Below are positions 1-8,832 of a DNA stretch of 64,000 nt, in pieces (the stretch's first letter is position 1; each line of letters begins with the position of its first letter). The stretch is from the NCBI GenBank assembly GCA_003139095.1, contig PLHW01000041.1, positions 141,192 to 205,191 of the forward strand, written 5' to 3'. The notes under the pieces were generated by a model. It was not told the origin of the DNA and did no database searches. It worked only from the letters and a program-made list of their open reading frames with translations. Source of the stretch: Acidobacteriaceae bacterium. Its GTDB lineage: Bacteria > Acidobacteriota > Terriglobia > Terriglobales > Acidobacteriaceae. The translations under genes and the position numbers were made by a program.

Positions 1-747
1 CGTCGCGAAACGATCGGCCCGAGCGCGCCCGGCAGCGGGTCGCTTCAAGATGCGATCCGCGGCCAACTCTCCCCGGTGCAGCAATAAAACTCGATTTGCC
101 ACCGCGGCCGCTTCGGCGAAGTTATGCGTGGCCACAAACACGGTGGTGCCTGCGCCGCTCTGGGCGCGGATCATCGCCCAAAGCTGCGCCGTTGCAGCCG
201 CGTCCAGGCTACGCGTCGGCTCGTCGAGCAACAGCACGCGCGGGCGTTTCACCAGCGCGCGCGCCAGCCCCAGCTTCTGATACATGCCGCTCGAAAACTT
301 CATCACCAGCGTGTCCGACTGCTCCTCCAGTCCCGTCGCGCGCAGAACTTCTTCAATGCGCCCGCGCCGCTCGCGCCGCGGAACTTCATCGAGGGCCCCG
401 AAAAAATCCAGGTTCTCGCGCGCCGAAAGCCGCGGGAAAAAAGATCGCTCCGTTGCCACCGCAATCCCGACTTGCCGCCGCACCTCGCCCGCCTCGCGCC
501 GCGCATCGCTGCCGCCCACGCGCACCGCCCCGGCGTCCGGAAGCAGCATGGTCGAGATGAGTTTGAGCGTGCTGGTTTTTCCGCTGCCGTTCGGCCCAAG
601 CAGCGCCACCACGTCCGCGTTCCCGACCGAAAACGAAACGTCATTCAGCGCGACCGTCTCGCCCGCCCGCTCGCGCCCCACCCAGTTGAACAGCGCCGGG
701 CGATGCCGAAATACCTTGCGCACGGATTCGAACCCGACCTGCTCCAT
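1..747 (-). CDS. ABC transporter ATP-binding protein (3' end cut by window edge)
   Basis: The nucleotide-binding subunit of an ABC transporter, powering export or import at the inner membrane. The 249 visible residues contain Walker A GPNGSGKT (51-58), a variant signature FSSGM (151-155) in place of LSGGQ, Walker B VLLLDEP (171-177) and an H-loop histidine in ATHNF (208). The order and the short, single ATPase domain resemble ABC-2-type exporter ATPases of the CcmA/DrrA type. The start is the ATG at 747. The C-terminus runs off the left edge, so the permease is presumably outside the window. The substrate cannot be told. It is divergent from the gene at 869, leaving about 120 bases for both promoters. 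Confidence 0.88.
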   Translation of the reverse strand, partial: MEQVGFESVRKVFRHRPALFNWVGRERAGETVALNDVSFSVGNADVVALLGPNGSGKTSTLKLISTMLLPDAGAVRVGGSDARREAGEVRRQVGIAVATERSFFPRLSARENLDFFGALDEVPRRERRGRIEEVLRATGLEEQSDTLVMKFSSGMYQKLGLARALVKRPRVLLLDEPTRSLDAAATAQLWAMIRAQSGAGTTVFVATHNFAEAAAVANRVLLLHRGELAADRILKRPAAGRARADRFAT

Positions 748-868
748 AGATCCTTGCAAACCCTTGCCGCCTGCGCGCCTGCGCTTCTGCGTGTGTACGA
801 TCGTGGTACGACGATGATGCTCCCTCAATAATGCCCGCCGCTGGCTGTGTAGTATAGTTCGCAGTCAG

Positions 869-2203
869 ATGCCCCAAGCATTGCTCTCGTCTCCTCCGCC
901 GGCGTCTCTCCCGCACCAAAATAGTGCCCGCCAAAGAAGTGGCGCCAAAAATCGCTCCGATCAAAACCGTGCCGGCCAGGACGCCTTTGAATTGTTGTGC
1001 GCGTGCTCCTGCGCGAATCCCGGCCCCGAACATCTCGCGCGAATCAGCCAACTCATTGCCGCCGCGTCCGATTGGGACGATCTTCTCCCCCTCGCCGAGT
1101 ACCATGGCGTCCTGCCACTCGTGGCGCGCAATTTGACCGATCATGCCGACGCGCTCCCGCCGCATATTGCCCACGCCCTCCGCTCCGCCTACGCGGCCAA
1201 CCTTCGCCGTAATTTGTGGTTTGCCGCTGAGCTTCAGCGCATCCTGCGCCACTTCGCGCAAACAAACGTGCGCTCCCTTCCTTATAAAGGACCGGTGCTG
1301 GCGCAATCCGCCTATGGCGATCTCGCGTTGCGCGCGTTCTCCGACCTCGACCTGCTGATTTCGCCCAACGACTTCACCCGCGCCAAACAGTCGCTCGCCG
1401 AACTCGGCTACCGTCCCTCGAAGCCATTTACTCCCGCAGTCGAGCGCCTCTGGCTGCGCACCGGTTATGAGCGATCGTTCGACGGCCCCGCGGGAAAAAA
1501 TCTCGTCGAACTGCAATGGAGCCTGCTTCCGCGCTTCTACGCGGTCGACGCGCGTGCCGCCGACTTCGCCTTCGACGACTTGCTCGCCCGCTCGGGCCGT
1601 ATTGCGCTCGGCTCGCCCGGAACTCGCGCGCCCAGAGCGCATTCAGTTCCACCCGATTCGGCTCCAGTTGACCCAGCCCGCTCTTACTTCGAGCCGCACA
1701 TTCCGTGCCTCTCTCCCGAAGATTCGCTGCTGGTCCTCTGCCTCCACGCCGCCAAGCATCTCTGGACGCGTCTTATCTGGGTCGCCGACATCGCCGAAAG
1801 TTTGCGCACGCCGAACCTCGACGTCAGCCAAGTCATCACGCGCGCCCGCGCTCTCGGCATCTCACGCATTCTCGGCGTGAGTTTCTGGCTCGCAAAAAAT
1901 CTGCTCGGCGCTCGCCTGCCGGAAGTCGCCCGCGAGTTTCTTGCCAGCGATCCCGCCATCGTGCCGCTCGGCCAAGCCTGCGCCGCCCGCCTGAAGCGCG
2001 CCGCAACTTACGATTTCGAATCCGCCGAATACTTCAGGCAAGTGCTTAGTTTACGGGAGCGCCGCAGCGACCGCTGGCGCTATCTCTGGCGCCTTGCGTC
2101 CACGCCCGGCCCAGGCGACATCGATGCAGTGGCACTGCCGGAGGCGATATTCCCGCTTTATCGCGCGGTGCGCATTGGCCGCCTGCTGCGAAAGCTAGCC
2201 TAA
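869..2203 (+). CDS. Nucleotidyltransferase family protein (NTP_transf_5-like)
   Basis: A 444-residue protein resembling the uncharacterised NTP_transf_5 family, which has a nucleotidyltransferase fold and is often found in capsule or exopolysaccharide loci. The supporting signature is a YKG motif (139-141) followed by an acidic FSDLDLLI segment with Asp159-x-Asp161, the likely metal-binding pair. The flanking helices (about 40-130) and the long helical C-terminal half also fit the family. The first 35 residues are low-complexity and the true start may lie downstream. No transferred group or acceptor is known from the sequence. The divergent ABC ATPase fits a surface polysaccharide context, but that is inference. 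Confidence 0.72.
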   Translation: MPQALLSSPPPASLPHQNSARQRSGAKNRSDQNRAGQDAFELLCACSCANPGPEHLARISQLIAAASDWDDLLPLAEYHGVLPLVARNLTDHADALPPHIAHALRSAYAANLRRNLWFAAELQRILRHFAQTNVRSLPYKGPVLAQSAYGDLALRAFSDLDLLISPNDFTRAKQSLAELGYRPSKPFTPAVERLWLRTGYERSFDGPAGKNLVELQWSLLPRFYAVDARAADFAFDDLLARSGRIALGSPGTRAPRAHSVPPDSAPVDPARSYFEPHIPCLSPEDSLLVLCLHAAKHLWTRLIWVADIAESLRTPNLDVSQVITRARALGISRILGVSFWLAKNLLGARLPEVAREFLASDPAIVPLGQACAARLKRAATYDFESAEYFRQVLSLRERRSDRWRYLWRLASTPGPGDIDAVALPEAIFPLYRAVRIGRLLRKLA

Positions 2204-2228
2204 GGAGGAAACTCCTCTTCACGTCGCA

Positions 2229-3506
2229 TCACTGCGAGATTTTGTAGACGATACCGGCGTAATCAGCTCCGCCGCCAGTTACGCCGAAGAGATTTCCCTG
2301 GCTGTCGGGAATCACCCCGCTGTTCGGCTCTTCTCCGTCACCGGGTGCTCCGCCAAAACTGTATAGTATCTTCTCGATCCAAACGCCGCCGGACAGGGAA
2401 AGCTCAAACACTGTGCCTCGGTTGGCCGTCCCGCCATAAAAAGTAGTTCCATACAGTTTGCTGTTGTAGAAAGTGACCGGTGCCATTGGATAGATGTTCC
2501 CGGAGAACGAATAGAGCACGGTCTCCGTCCAACTGCCGCCGTTTGGCGAAAGCTCGAAAACAGTGCCCCCTCCGCTGCTCCCGCCCTGCCAGGTAGTGCC
2601 ATAGAGATTGCCCCCGATATCGGAGGTCAAGCTCGCGAAAAAGGGTATTAACCCATCCCCCGCAAAGCTGCCGAAATCGTGCAGGATCGCTTCCGTCCAG
2701 CCATCCGGACCCGGTGACAACTCAAAAGCAGTCCCCTTGTTGTACGCGCCGCCATATTGCGTCGTACCGTAAAGATTTCCGGCCCCGTCGAGGATGAGAT
2801 TTCCATTCGGCCACTGGCCGTCGCCATAGTTCTGCCCAAGAAAATCGTGGATCACCGTGTACTTCCATTTCTCTTTCTTCGCCCCCTTGGCCGGCGGCGA
2901 CAGCTCGAATACCACGCCGCATCGCAGCTTGGGCTTGGGCTTGGTCTGGCAGAGACTACCGCCAAGTTGGGTCACTCCATAGAGGTTGCCGTCGGCATCC
3001 AGCGCGAGCCCGCCGAACGGCTCATGAACATCTCTTTGAGGAGTCAGGATGGTCTCAGTCCAGTTGCCCTTACCGTCAGGACTAAGCTCATACACCGCGC
3101 CGACCCCGCCGAGCTTGTACCCTTCGAGAACACCATAGAGGTTGCCGGCCTTATCCATGATGAGGCTGCCCTCGGGTACGCCCCCATCCCCTGGGGCCCC
3201 AAACGAATGCAACATGGTCTCGACCCACGCCCCGTCCTGCAGGGAAAGCTCGAATACCATACCCCAGTCGTAGAACCCTCCATAAGGTGTCACACCATAG
3301 AGGTTTCCGGCTGGATCCTCAATCAGATTAAAGGTCTGCGGATAATATCCGCTATATCCATCGGGCTCTCCGGTGAAGGTATGGAGGATCGTTTCGGTTG
3401 CGGCCAGCGCTGGGACTGCCAGCAGCGCGCTGAGACCGATTGCCGCTCCCCAGCTGATCGCGATGGACGCGATCGCTCTGCGCTTATAGCTAAGGTATTT
3501 CGCCAC
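2229..3506 (-). CDS. Secreted GloVer tandem-repeat protein
   Basis: An exported protein of 425 residues. The first 35 residues form a signal peptide (basic N-region, hydrophobic core, cleavage after AVPALA). The rest consists of roughly eight repeats of about 40-50 residues with the pattern GNLYG-T-x-GG-x(4)-G-VFELS, the signature of the gloeo/verruco (GloVer, TIGR03803) repeat, which is predicted to form a beta-propeller-like fold. Such proteins are abundant in Acidobacteriota and Verrucomicrobiota. Their function is unknown; surface binding is a guess. It converges with the upstream nucleotidyltransferase gene with only 25 bases between them, and is divergent from pgsA. Confidence 0.85.
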   Translation of the reverse strand: MAKYLSYKRRAIASIAISWGAAIGLSALLAVPALAATETILHTFTGEPDGYSGYYPQTFNLIEDPAGNLYGVTPYGGFYDWGMVFELSLQDGAWVETMLHSFGAPGDGGVPEGSLIMDKAGNLYGVLEGYKLGGVGAVYELSPDGKGNWTETILTPQRDVHEPFGGLALDADGNLYGVTQLGGSLCQTKPKPKLRCGVVFELSPPAKGAKKEKWKYTVIHDFLGQNYGDGQWPNGNLILDGAGNLYGTTQYGGAYNKGTAFELSPGPDGWTEAILHDFGSFAGDGLIPFFASLTSDIGGNLYGTTWQGGSSGGGTVFELSPNGGSWTETVLYSFSGNIYPMAPVTFYNSKLYGTTFYGGTANRGTVFELSLSGGVWIEKILYSFGGAPGDGEEPNSGVIPDSQGNLFGVTGGGADYAGIVYKISQ

Positions 3507-3843
3507 GGTGATCGACCTCCTTCGAGCGGAGTTCTCCGGAACGAGTGCCGTGCGAGTTGCCCATGGAAGCGGGCCTTCCAGTAAGGGAAGCCGCAGCAGA
3601 ACCCGGCAATTATAACCGCTCCGGGCGCAATGATATGAAAGTTATGTAAGTTACTTTTCGAGGCTCTCAGCCATGGGTATCCTCGATGCAGAAAGCACGC
3701 CGTGTCGGCTCTCGCATACCATCCTGCGTGCGGCGTTCACACCGGACCGACTCCCAATTCCAGCCGCCCACACTGTCGTTGCCTTGCCCCCGGTTGTGGA
3801 GCATAATCAAAGTGGCTGCCATCAGCGCCCGAACACTCTTCGC

Positions 3844-4497
3844 GTGAATCTCCCCAACTACATCACGCTCACCCGCATCGCGGCCATCCCGCTGCTGATC
3901 TGGATTCTGTGTACTCCGCGCCTTTCTGACACCAATGGCGAGCGCGAAATTCTCGCCTCGACCGTCTTCGTTCTCGCCTCCATCACCGACGGCATCGACG
4001 GCTATCTCGCGCGCCGGCGCGGCCAGATTACCACCATGGGCATGCTGCTCGATCCGCTCGCCGACAAACTGCTGATCGCCGCCGCCTTCATCGCTCTCGT
4101 GCAGTTCAATCCCGTCCTCGTGCCCGCGTGGATCGCCGTGGTAATTATTGGCCGCGAATTCCTCGTCAGCGGCCTCCGTTCCATAGCCGCGTCCGAAGGC
4201 TTCACCATTCAAGCCAGCGAACTCGGCAAGTTCAAAATGCTGGTGCAAATCATCTCGGTCGTCGCCGTGATCCTGGCGCGCCGCTGGCATGACTGGCCCT
4301 TAGGCCGTGTTTATGTTTTCCCCGTCCACTGGATCGCGCTGCTGGCGATCTGGTTCATGGTGCTGCTCTCGCTGGTCTCGGCCGTCGACTACTTTGTCGG
4401 CTTCTGGTCGCGCATCGACCGCACCTCCGAGAAGCGGCGCAAACGGCGGGCCTTCGTCCTTTCACGGCGGAGGAAACGCGATGTCCAGACTGTCTGA
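3844..4497 (+). CDS. pgsA: CDP-diacylglycerol--glycerol-3-phosphate 3-phosphatidyltransferase
   Basis: Makes phosphatidylglycerol phosphate from CDP-diacylglycerol and glycerol-3-phosphate in the inner membrane, the first step of phosphatidylglycerol and cardiolipin synthesis. The CDP-alcohol phosphatidyltransferase motif is complete: DGIDGYLARR followed eight or so residues later by G-x3-D-x3-D (GMLLDPLAD). Several membrane helices surround it. The frame is open back to 3673, but homology begins at VNLPNYITLTR, so the GTG at 3844 is chosen, giving 217 residues, close to the usual 180-200. Its last 17 bases overlap the following AMMECR1 gene, which implies co-transcription. Confidence 0.9.
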   Translation: MNLPNYITLTRIAAIPLLIWILCTPRLSDTNGEREILASTVFVLASITDGIDGYLARRRGQITTMGMLLDPLADKLLIAAAFIALVQFNPVLVPAWIAVVIIGREFLVSGLRSIAASEGFTIQASELGKFKMLVQIISVVAVILARRWHDWPLGRVYVFPVHWIALLAIWFMVLLSLVSAVDYFVGFWSRIDRTSEKRRKRRAFVLSRRRKRDVQTV

Positions 4498-5170
4498 AGA
4501 TTCGGCCGCGCCCCCACTGGCCGGAAGCGCCACGCCTGAGTTCACCCTCGAACAACGCCGCATCCTCCTCGGCATCGCTCGCGCCTCCATTGCCTCCGCC
4601 CTGGCTGGCGAACCGCTCCCCGATCTCCCGCCCGCATCAACCCTGCTTTCGCCGCCTGATTCAACCTCCGCAGCTTCATCTACGATTCCAGCCTCATCCT
4701 TCTCGCCCGACCTCTTGCGCACGCTCCGCCAACCCCGCGGCGTCTTCACCACGCTTTACCTGGGCGGCGATTTACGCGGATGCGTCGGCTACCCGCTACC
4801 AATCCGCCCGTTGTTTCGCGCCATCGCCGAAACAGCCCGCGCCGCCGCCTTCGAGGACACACGTTTCTGGCCCGTTAAGCCGGAAGAGGCCCCCCACCTA
4901 AAGATCTCGCTCAGCGTCCTCTCTCCGTTGTTCCCAATTTCCGCCAGCCAAGTCGAGGTCGGCCGCCACGGTCTGCTGATCTCTGACGGCAGACAACGCG
5001 GCCTGCTGCTCCCGCAGGTCCCCATCGAGCACGGATGGGATCGCGAAACCTTTCTCGCGCAGACCTGCCACAAAGCGGGCCTGCCCCTCGACGCGTGGCG
5101 AAAACCGGCTACCCTCGAGGCTTTCACCGCCGAGGTATTTGGCGACGACGACTTTCCCCAGTTAACTTAA
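4481..5170 (+). CDS. AMMECR1-domain protein (AmmeMemoRadiSam system protein A)
   Basis: A 229-residue AMMECR1-domain protein. Recognisable segments are GVFTTLYLGGDLRGCVGY, the hallmark LRGCxG core, and the downstream WDRETFLAQTCHKAGLP stretch. In many bacteria AMMECR1 (protein A) is encoded beside a Memo-family protein B and a radical-SAM partner; neither is seen here. The domain is thought to act in an uncharacterised modification pathway. The ATG at 4481 is preceded by a GGAGG-like site inside the end of pgsA and overlaps it by 17 bases. An N-terminal proline/serine-rich stretch of about 70 residues precedes the domain. Confidence 0.83.
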   Translation: MSRLSEDSAAPPLAGSATPEFTLEQRRILLGIARASIASALAGEPLPDLPPASTLLSPPDSTSAASSTIPASSFSPDLLRTLRQPRGVFTTLYLGGDLRGCVGYPLPIRPLFRAIAETARAAAFEDTRFWPVKPEEAPHLKISLSVLSPLFPISASQVEVGRHGLLISDGRQRGLLLPQVPIEHGWDRETFLAQTCHKAGLPLDAWRKPATLEAFTAEVFGDDDFPQLT

Positions 5171-5638
5171 TTTCCGCGCCCCGCATCCGACTGAGTGAAC
5201 GCCGATGCGCTTCCGGTCCGCGCAACATTGGCGGCAAACAGTGGCGGCAAAGACGGGCGGCAAAGGGAGATGGCACGTTAGTGACCTTGTCTTCCATTGC
5301 AATCGGCGTAAGCTGCGCGTAAGTAGTCTTCCAGCCGAGGTCAACATGGAACTCGCCGTTGTAGTTGTTGTGCTGCTCGTTGCAGGTGCTTCCATCCCCG
5401 GAGATTGGCACATCCTGTTTTATCGCTGATTTTGTCGATGAAGAGTGCCCTGCTCTTCGTCCATCGCCGAAGATCCCTCCCCTCAGTTCGTCGCTGACTT
5501 GCGCGCAAAACCGCCAAACCCGTCTCACGCTCGCGGGAAAAGAAACTTCGCGATCACCAGATGGACGCAAAGTAAAGTCACGACCCCAATAGAAAAAGGG
5601 CAGATGCAATCTGCCCTTCCCCTCCCTTACTTTACTTC
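5171..5638. other. Intergenic region, no supported gene
   Basis: A convergent gap of about 470 bases. It contains three near-identical GGCGGCAAA words (about 5230-5265), a terminator for the minus-strand gene at its right edge, and a 27-codon plus-strand reading frame (5346-5429) preceded by GAGG that would encode a very hydrophobic peptide. A 161-codon minus-strand frame also crosses it, but it overlaps the end of the AMMECR1 gene and has no recognisable family. Neither frame is called as a gene. Confidence 0.5.
5591..5620 (-). terminator. Rho-independent terminator
   Basis: A perfect 10-bp stem (AAGGGCAGAT, 5596-5605, pairing with 5609-5618) with a 3-base loop, followed on the minus strand by TTTTCTATT. 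It lies 20-50 bases beyond the stop codon of the minus-strand gene ending at 5639, as expected for its intrinsic terminator. Confidence 0.75.
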
Positions 5639-6607
5639 TTAGTCCTGATCGTCGAGCTGCACCGTATCGCCCGCCAGAATATCCTCCAGCGCAAACACCA
5701 CCATCGCGGACGATGACGTCGGAGTCGTACCGACGATCACCACTTCGCCCACCGATCGCCGCGGCAAATCGCCCACCAGAATATTCGGCCCCTTGCCTCT
5801 GGTCATTCGCGTGGCTTCAAAAGTCGGCGAGTGCATCTGCGTGTCTTCCGAGATCTGCGCCTTAAACGACAGCGAGTCGACCGGATCCTTGATCGTCGAA
5901 GTGTACGAGCGCACCACCCGGAAGTAGTCGCCCACCTTCACGCCCTGATTCGCGCCCACGTTCAGGTAGAGCTTGACGCCCGATCCCAGAATCGTGTCAA
6001 AGTCCTTGCCCAGCACGATGCGCCCGCTCAACTTGCCATTCGGAGGCGCAAAACGGTCAAAGTGGCCCGGCACGTGAAACGCAACCATCGACTTGTCGAC
6101 AAACGGAACCGCGACATCGCCCGGGTTGATCGGATCGCAACTGAACTCCACCTGCGCGATCGCGCTCTTGCTGCGCGTGTCCAGAATGCGCACCCGCCCA
6201 ATTTCTCCATACGGATGCCCGATGCTGGCCAGCATCTTGCGCATCCCCGGATAGATTTCATACTCGTTCACATCGCGCAATTCGCGCACAATCGAGTACA
6301 ACTGTCCAGCCTGGTAGCCCGTTCCCGACAGATAGACGATCTCGCCAATCTCAAACTTGGTCGACGTCGGCGTCTGCAACCCGCCGTTCACGTATCTGGC
6401 ATCCGGAATTCTGTCCTTTGAGATAAAGCCGGCGCAATAAATATCGGCTTGCGTCGGAGTCTGGAAGCGCACAAACGGAACGTTCGCCGTGGTCTCGATA
6501 ATGCCATTCGCGCCCGGCGTCGCCGTCATAGTCGAGGTAAGCATAGGCGTCGACTGGCCCACCGCCAGGCTCGCCACCAGCAGTACTAACAATCCTGTTT
6601 TCTTCAT
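5639..6607 (-). CDS. Secreted hypothetical protein with FlgT-like C-terminal segment
   Basis: A 322-residue exported protein, with a short signal peptide (MKKTGLLVLLVASLAVGQS) at the ATG at 6607; the frame stays open further upstream but without a better start. The C-terminal part contains LNVGANQGVKVGDYFRVVR, a pattern seen in domains that follow LysM or in FlgT-like modules, plus repeated GEIVYLSG/GRVRILD beta segments. No enzymatic motif is visible. It is a single-gene unit: a terminator follows it and it is divergent from aroDE. The role is unknown; a cell-envelope location is likely. Confidence 0.7.
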   Translation of the reverse strand: MKKTGLLVLLVASLAVGQSTPMLTSTMTATPGANGIIETTANVPFVRFQTPTQADIYCAGFISKDRIPDARYVNGGLQTPTSTKFEIGEIVYLSGTGYQAGQLYSIVRELRDVNEYEIYPGMRKMLASIGHPYGEIGRVRILDTRSKSAIAQVEFSCDPINPGDVAVPFVDKSMVAFHVPGHFDRFAPPNGKLSGRIVLGKDFDTILGSGVKLYLNVGANQGVKVGDYFRVVRSYTSTIKDPVDSLSFKAQISEDTQMHSPTFEATRMTRGKGPNILVGDLPRRSVGEVVIVGTTPTSSSAMVVFALEDILAGDTVQLDDQD

Positions 6608-6777
6608 GTTGACTCCAGCCCCCAACTCCCAAACCGCTCCCGCCCGCCCAGCTATCTCTCTGGGAAGACTAGGGTTATACCCGAAAAGTAACAAGCGCCG
6701 AGTAAGGGGTCAAGGTTACGGGGGTATCAGGAGCCTTGCCTCCCAAAGTGTTTGTTGACTGATTGTGCAATCGGCTG

Positions 6778-6806
6778 TTGCATCTGAGCTTACGCCCTTG
6801 TAATAT
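6778..6806 (+). promoter_or_regulatory. Possible sigma-70 promoter for aroDE
   Basis: TTGCAT (6778-6783), a 17-base spacer and TAATAT (6801-6806), 18 bases before the aroDE start codon. The spacing is ideal but each hexamer is only a partial match, and the implied leader is very short, so this is a suggestion. Confidence 0.35.
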
Positions 6807-6823
6807 CGCGCCGATCACTTGCA

Positions 6824-8386
6824 ATGGCCATAGCGTCCTCTTCTAACCTCGCGCCTCGCGCTTTACCCCTCCGGCTGCCCAAAGTCTGCCTTGCCATCAG
6901 CGCCGATACCCCCGATGAATTGCTCGAGATCGCCGAATCCTTGGCCCGCGATAACCCCTTTATGGAGTTTCGCTTAGATTACCTGAAGGCACCCCTGGCT
7001 GCGATTCCAAAAATCCGCCGCTTCCTTGAAACCCATCAATACGTCACTGCTATCGCCACCTGCCGTCGCGCCGAACATGGCGGCAAGTTCAAAGGGTCGC
7101 TTGCCTCCGAGTTAGCCACTCTCAACAAAGCCCAGGAGGCCGGCTGCCAGATCGTCGACCTCGAACTCGAAAGCGCGCTCAAGACCAAGCCCGAAGTGCT
7201 CGCCCGCCTGCGCAAGAGCGCCGGCCTCATCATCTCTTCCCACGACTTCCGCGCCACCCGCAACCTCGAGCCCACGCTCGATAAAATGCTCAGAATCCCC
7301 GCCGACTTCTACAAGATTGTCACCACCGCCACCACCCTCTCTGACAATGTGACGATGATGAAGTTCCTCCAGGCCCAAAGCGACAAGCACGCCCTCCTCG
7401 GCCTGTGCATGGGCGAGCAGGGCATTATCAGCCGTGTGCTCAGCGTGCGCGCCGGCAGCGTCTTCACCTTCGGCGCCGTCAGTGCCCACTCCAAAACCGC
7501 TCCCGGACAGGTCAGCGCCCGCGATCTGCGCAGCATCTATCGCATCGAGCAGGTCGACGCCGCCACCCGCATCTACGGAGTCGCCGGCGATCCCATCGAG
7601 CATTCGCTTTCCCCGGCCATCATGAACGCCGCCCTCCGCCGCGAGAACGTGAACGGCGTCTACGTCGCTCTCCACGCCAGGACGCTCAAGGACCTCATGC
7701 ACTGCGTCCGCGAAATTCCCCTCCACGGCTTAAGCGTCACCATGCCGTACAAGCAGGCAATCGTCGAACACCTCGATAACACCGACGGCCACACCGCCAA
7801 AATCGGCGCCTGTAACACCGTCGTTCGCGGCCAGGACGGCAAGCTCTACGGCTTCAACACCGATCTCTTCGGTGTAATTCGTCCGCTCGAACAGCGCATG
7901 ACCATCGAGAAGTCGAAGATTCTCGTCATCGGTGCTGGGGGCGCGGCCCGCGCCGCCGTCTTCGGATTAAAGGAGCGCGGCGCCGAAGTCTGGATTCTGA
8001 ACCGCAGCGCGGTCAAGGCCCAGAAACTCGCCCGCCAAGCCAAGGCGCGCGTCATCAAACGCGCCGACGTCCGCAAAACCGCCTTCGACCTGATCATCAA
8101 TGCCACGCCGGTTGGCATGGGCAACACGCGCGACTGCCCGCTCAAAGACGATGAGATTCAGGCCAAAATCGTCTTCGATATGGTCTACGACCCGGTCGAA
8201 ACCCACCTCTTGCAGGTCGCGCGCGCCAAAGGCATCGCCGTCATTCCCGGCATCGAGATGTTCGTCCACCAGGCCGCCCGCCAGTTCGAAATCTGGACCG
8301 GCAAGCCCGCCCCCGCCAGCGAAATGCTCCGCGTAATCACCGTCTCTTTACAGGAGCGCCTGAAAGAGCGCAGCGCAAAAAAGTAG
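6824..8386 (+). CDS. aroDE: Bifunctional 3-dehydroquinate dehydratase / shikimate dehydrogenase
   Basis: Catalyses two successive steps of the shikimate pathway in the cytosol: 3-dehydroquinate to 3-dehydroshikimate, then NADPH-dependent reduction to shikimate. Residues about 20-235 are a type I dehydroquinase: ISSHDFRAT carries the catalytic histidine and FYKIVTTA the Schiff-base lysine. Residues about 245-510 are shikimate dehydrogenase: SLSPAIMN and TMPYKQ (catalytic lysine) bind shikimate, GACNTV and FNTD follow, and GAGGAARA is the nucleotide-binding loop. The domain order is that of the plant enzyme. Length (520) equals the sum of the two enzymes, and no frameshift or missing motif is seen. 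It is transcribed alone. Confidence 0.95.
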   Translation: MAIASSSNLAPRALPLRLPKVCLAISADTPDELLEIAESLARDNPFMEFRLDYLKAPLAAIPKIRRFLETHQYVTAIATCRRAEHGGKFKGSLASELATLNKAQEAGCQIVDLELESALKTKPEVLARLRKSAGLIISSHDFRATRNLEPTLDKMLRIPADFYKIVTTATTLSDNVTMMKFLQAQSDKHALLGLCMGEQGIISRVLSVRAGSVFTFGAVSAHSKTAPGQVSARDLRSIYRIEQVDAATRIYGVAGDPIEHSLSPAIMNAALRRENVNGVYVALHARTLKDLMHCVREIPLHGLSVTMPYKQAIVEHLDNTDGHTAKIGACNTVVRGQDGKLYGFNTDLFGVIRPLEQRMTIEKSKILVIGAGGAARAAVFGLKERGAEVWILNRSAVKAQKLARQAKARVIKRADVRKTAFDLIINATPVGMGNTRDCPLKDDEIQAKIVFDMVYDPVETHLLQVARAKGIAVIPGIEMFVHQAARQFEIWTGKPAPASEMLRVITVSLQERLKERSAKK

Positions 8387-8832
8387 CTCTCAGCCGCGAG
8401 CTCTGAACTTGAGTCCGTCCATTTATGATCGGCAGTACCGCTCCTGCTTCCAGGCGTGAGATCGGGCCTGTTAGCTGAGTGTTTACTAAAGCCCCTTGGC
8501 AGAGAGACTTAGGACAGTTACAGCTTTCTGTCCTCTCCTCCGTAGCGAGCATGGCGAGCGGCGTGTCTAGTTAGCTCTGACTTCTTGGCTCGTAACCCCG
8601 TTAGCTTGAAACTCGACGCTAACTCTCGTTTTGAGACGCCCCCCGATGCACTTCCATGAACAAAGGTTGCAAATTGATCCAAACTGAGGTAATGTGGCTC
8701 TAGACGCGGGACTTCGCGTCTGTCTCGTCTCAACTTAAAACAAACTAAATCGTCTTCCAGGTAGGAGCAGCCCCAAGCTTTTAACAAAATCTAAAGGGTG
8801 CCCAAGGCCCCGGTGCAATTCGGAGAGAATGC
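8387..8832. other. Intergenic region with small hairpins
   Basis: About 450 bases without a supported gene. Two clean inverted repeats are visible: AGGACAG/CTGTCCT (8511-8517 and 8528-8534) and GACGCG/CGCGTC (8703-8708 and 8715-8720). The composition is more AT-rich than the flanking genes. It may hold the promoter and leader of the gas-vesicle-type gene at 8833 or a small RNA. An 89-codon minus-strand frame has no recognisable content. Confidence 0.4.

Noticed and set aside
641..1642. 333-codon minus-strand reading frame opposite the nucleotidyltransferase gene
   Set aside because: It overlaps a recognisable gene on the other strand, is rich in Arg/Gly/Ala as expected for an antisense GC-rich frame, and has no motif.
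5124..5609. 161-codon minus-strand frame in the 5.2-5.6 kb gap
   Set aside because: It overlaps the end of the AMMECR1 gene, has no ribosome site or known domain, and would be followed by a terminator belonging to another gene. Could be a remnant, but this is not shown.
7112..7726. 204-codon minus-strand frame opposite aroDE
   Set aside because: A mirror of the AroD-AroE coding sequence; Glu/Gly/Ala-rich with no family.
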